In this document: positions 63,573 through 64,000 of the stretch, piece after piece
Layout of the letters: each line of letters opens with the position of its first letter
Numbering within the stretch: the first letter of the stretch is position 1
From: Lutraria lutraria
Lineage: Eukaryota > Mollusca > Bivalvia > Venerida > Mactridae
DNA: 64,000 nt
Assembly (NCBI GenBank): GCA_964023205.1
Contig: OZ026851.1
Span: 15,541,637-15,605,636 of the forward strand
Direction of reading: 5' to 3'
Translations under genes and position numbers: made by a program
The notes under the pieces: model-generated
Seen by the model: the letters and a program-made list of their open reading frames with translations, nothing else
The model's database searches: none
What the model was told of the DNA's origin: nothing

Positions 63573-64000
63573 CTGTAAAAAAGAGAAAAACATTCAAAAT
63601 TTGTGATAACGACAATTAACATTTCTGTACCTTTTACCACATTATTTTGGTCATAATTTGGTTTTGTAGGATTTTTATTTTGTTCACCTGTTTCAAATTC
63701 TTACCAATTTTGCAAGTATTCTTTTAGAATTGATAGACTTTCGTGACATTTTTTACACATCAGAATCCTTTAAACAATTTGGATAGTATGTTGCTGAAAA
63801 ATTGGTCCAATTTTGGAAAATGATAGTTCATCTTTCCATAGCCGTCACTCGCTCGGATTTTGATGTGGACCAAAGTACTACTTTTTTCTACATCCGCCAT
63901 ACAATTGTTAAACAAGTTCCCGTTCAATGTTGCAGTACAAGTCTATGAAAATTCAGTTTCCATGAGTACTTTCAGTACTTTAATTTTTATTAAATCAAAC
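63573..64000. other. intron upstream of Fn3-A
   Basis: Holds the second copy of the dispersed repeat (63829-63989). The preceding exon is outside the window. Confidence 0.6.
63829..63989 (+). repeat. dispersed repeat, copy 2
   Basis: Same element as 236-404: tttccatag, ctacatccgccatacaattg, agtactttcagtacttta. It lies in the intron upstream of the first exon in the window. Confidence 0.75.

Overview
The window reads as genomic DNA from an animal, most likely a bivalve mollusc. It is AT-rich, genes are split into short exons with GT/AG introns, and the introns are full of MITE-like, SINE-like and minisatellite sequence. The species cannot be read from the sequence; 'bivalve' rests on repeat styles I associate with that group and is moderate-confidence inference.

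One very large gene on the minus strand explains all convincing coding sequence. Transcription runs from high to low coordinates, and the gene is cut at both ends of the window. I reconstructed 34 exons by matching splice sites, reading phase and domain continuity. In transcript order they encode: five fibronectin type III (Fn3) domains (63572 to 54774); then either a terminal exon with a sixth Fn3 and a roughly 675-residue Ser/Arg/Pro-rich basic tail ending in a stop (54043-51705), or, after an unusually long intron, four more Fn3 domains (28167 to 15976) with short acidic or Ser/Arg linker exons; two Ig domains (14673 to 12539); a complete protein kinase domain in six exons (10672 to 6942); a two-exon linker (6539 to 4384); an Ig (3866 to 3107); and an Fn3 (2942 to 766). 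The next domain lies below position 1. The order Ig-kinase-linker-Ig-Fn3 is that of the C-terminal end of obscurin/UNC-89, the giant M-line protein of muscle, so a second kinase is expected just outside the window. The kinase looks like a pseudokinase: the beta-3 Lys is Asn and the DFG triplet is Met-Gly-Leu.

The main biological point is that both the stop-containing exon at 51705-54043 and the exon at 28047-28167 can be joined in frame to the same upstream donor at 54774. This predicts two C-terminal forms: a kinase-less form with a phosphorylatable basic tail, and a kinase-bearing form.

The 23.5 kb between 28168 and 51704 holds no convincing coding sequence. It contains a 2.1 kb AT-rich minisatellite with higher-order structure (37953-40074), several inverted-repeat elements and SINE-like pieces. 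Two more minisatellites lie in introns (20451-21348, 24 bp unit; 57775-58634, 36 bp unit). At least four dispersed families recur: a MITE with 'acagtcaaacctgtg' ends (eight copies), an element carrying a tgacctttgacct motif (five), a 'gagggccatgatggcc' family (five or six pieces), and tRNA-headed SINEs. No RNA gene, CRISPR array or bacterial-type feature was supported.
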